Source: Chromera velia
Lineage: Eukaryota; Sar; Chromeraceae
Assembly (NCBI GenBank): GCA_018398765.1
Contig: JAHBMJ010002249.1
Span: 1-49,274 of the forward strand
Length of the DNA stretch: 49,274 nucleotides
Reading direction: 5' to 3'
Part shown: one piece after another, positions 23,701 through 49,274 of the stretch
Numbering within the stretch: position 1 is the first letter of the stretch
Layout of the letters: each line of letters begins with the position of its first letter
Notes under the pieces: model-generated
Seen by the model: only the letters and a program-made list of their open reading frames with translations
The model's database searches: none
Told to the model about the DNA's origin: nothing
Position numbers and translations under genes: made by a program

Positions 23701-23891
23701 ATCCCATTTCTGTTCCCTCCTTTCACTACCGTCCGTCCAATCCAGGAATTAAGAAGGGAGAGAGAGTTACCGACTGACTGACTGACTGACTGACTCACCA
23801 CGAGAATGTCTCCCGACGCACTGATCGCTGCCTTCACAAATTCCTCTCCCCCTCCGTCCGCTGCGTTCAAATGAAAGGCGCAGAAAGACAT
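20712..23891 (-). CDS. GalT / ADP-glucose phosphorylase-like protein (HIT superfamily), catalytic motif altered
   Basis: Exons 23799..23891, 23258..23522, 22023..23050 and 20712..21620 join in frame to 764 residues. Family features appear in the expected order: VNEVIV and its following helix; YFRETGLCPYC with a CxxC pair (Cys247, Cys250), the usual metal site; HFVALVP; EIWIVPVAH (332-340); LQDAAYRWVLLSAP; and FHWHI (604-606). The family nucleotidyl-transfer motif HPHSQ, expected before ALPxVP, reads RRMSCNPAMALPAP here, so the catalytic His pair is missing. Long Gly/Pro/Arg-rich inserts separate the conserved blocks. The ATG at 23891 is uncertain: the usual N-terminal strand is absent. GAACGCAG inside this first exon could instead be an acceptor joining it to the large gene upstream. 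Activity is doubtful; a pseudoenzyme or domain of a larger protein is possible. Confidence 0.72.
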
Positions 23892-24055
23892 GCAGTAGAA
23901 GAGCACAACATGTTTCCGGAATGAGGTAACGACTGTACCAAAAAACGAGAGAAATTTCCCGGAATCCCTCCTAGATTTGATGACCTTTTAGACAGAAGAG
24001 AGTGAAACCACAGAGGGACCAAAAAGGGAGACTATTGAATGGTCAGCAATAAACG

Positions 24056-49274
<25,219 letters not shown>

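Overview
This is nuclear DNA of a eukaryote. The evidence is spliced genes whose exons join in frame, long simple repeats, AT-rich spacers and a retroelement. The FO synthase starts with a signal peptide followed by a Phe-led transit-like stretch. This, together with many TGCATGCA palindromes, fits an alga with a complex red-type plastid, with a chromerid (Chromera/Vitrella-like) favoured. The species is an inference and not proven. All exon models were built by hand from codon phase, GT/AG sites and family motifs.

Layout. 1-1856: G/purine-rich low-complexity DNA, then an AT-rich spacer. 1857-7100 (-): a complete four-exon FO synthase of 963 residues, with CofG and CofH radical-SAM halves fused. 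7101-9241: spacer. 9242-11369 (-): a retroelement with an RG-rich ORF1 overlapping a reverse transcriptase ORF in another frame. 11370-16766: repeat-rich spacer with one weak gene candidate and an assembly gap at 16134-16278. 16767-19324 (+): a two-exon CDK9/CDK12-type kinase. 19325-20711: AT-rich spacer between convergent 3' ends. 20712-23891 (-): a four-exon GalT/ADP-glucose-phosphorylase-like gene of the HIT superfamily. 24056-49274 (-): one very large gene, open at the right edge.

The large gene dominates the window. I can chain 42 exons over 25 kb, and every junction keeps the reading frame, giving about 4,920 residues before a stop. Its product has a long acidic region with repeated GGGFLDAFGGG-type motifs. 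A long series of degenerate EF-hand-like units follows, of which one has a full calcium-binding loop. Many copies of a short Trp-anchored helix are interspersed, often at exon starts. Its last exon could also splice in phase into the GalT-like gene, so the two may be one gene.

Splicing looks distinctive: acceptors are almost always TGCAG, and more than half of the donors in the large gene read GTC (often GTCAGT) rather than GTAAGT. I see no pathway link between the neighbouring genes. The FO synthase would make the deazaflavin chromophore used by some photolyases, and the kinase is probably a transcription-linked CDK.
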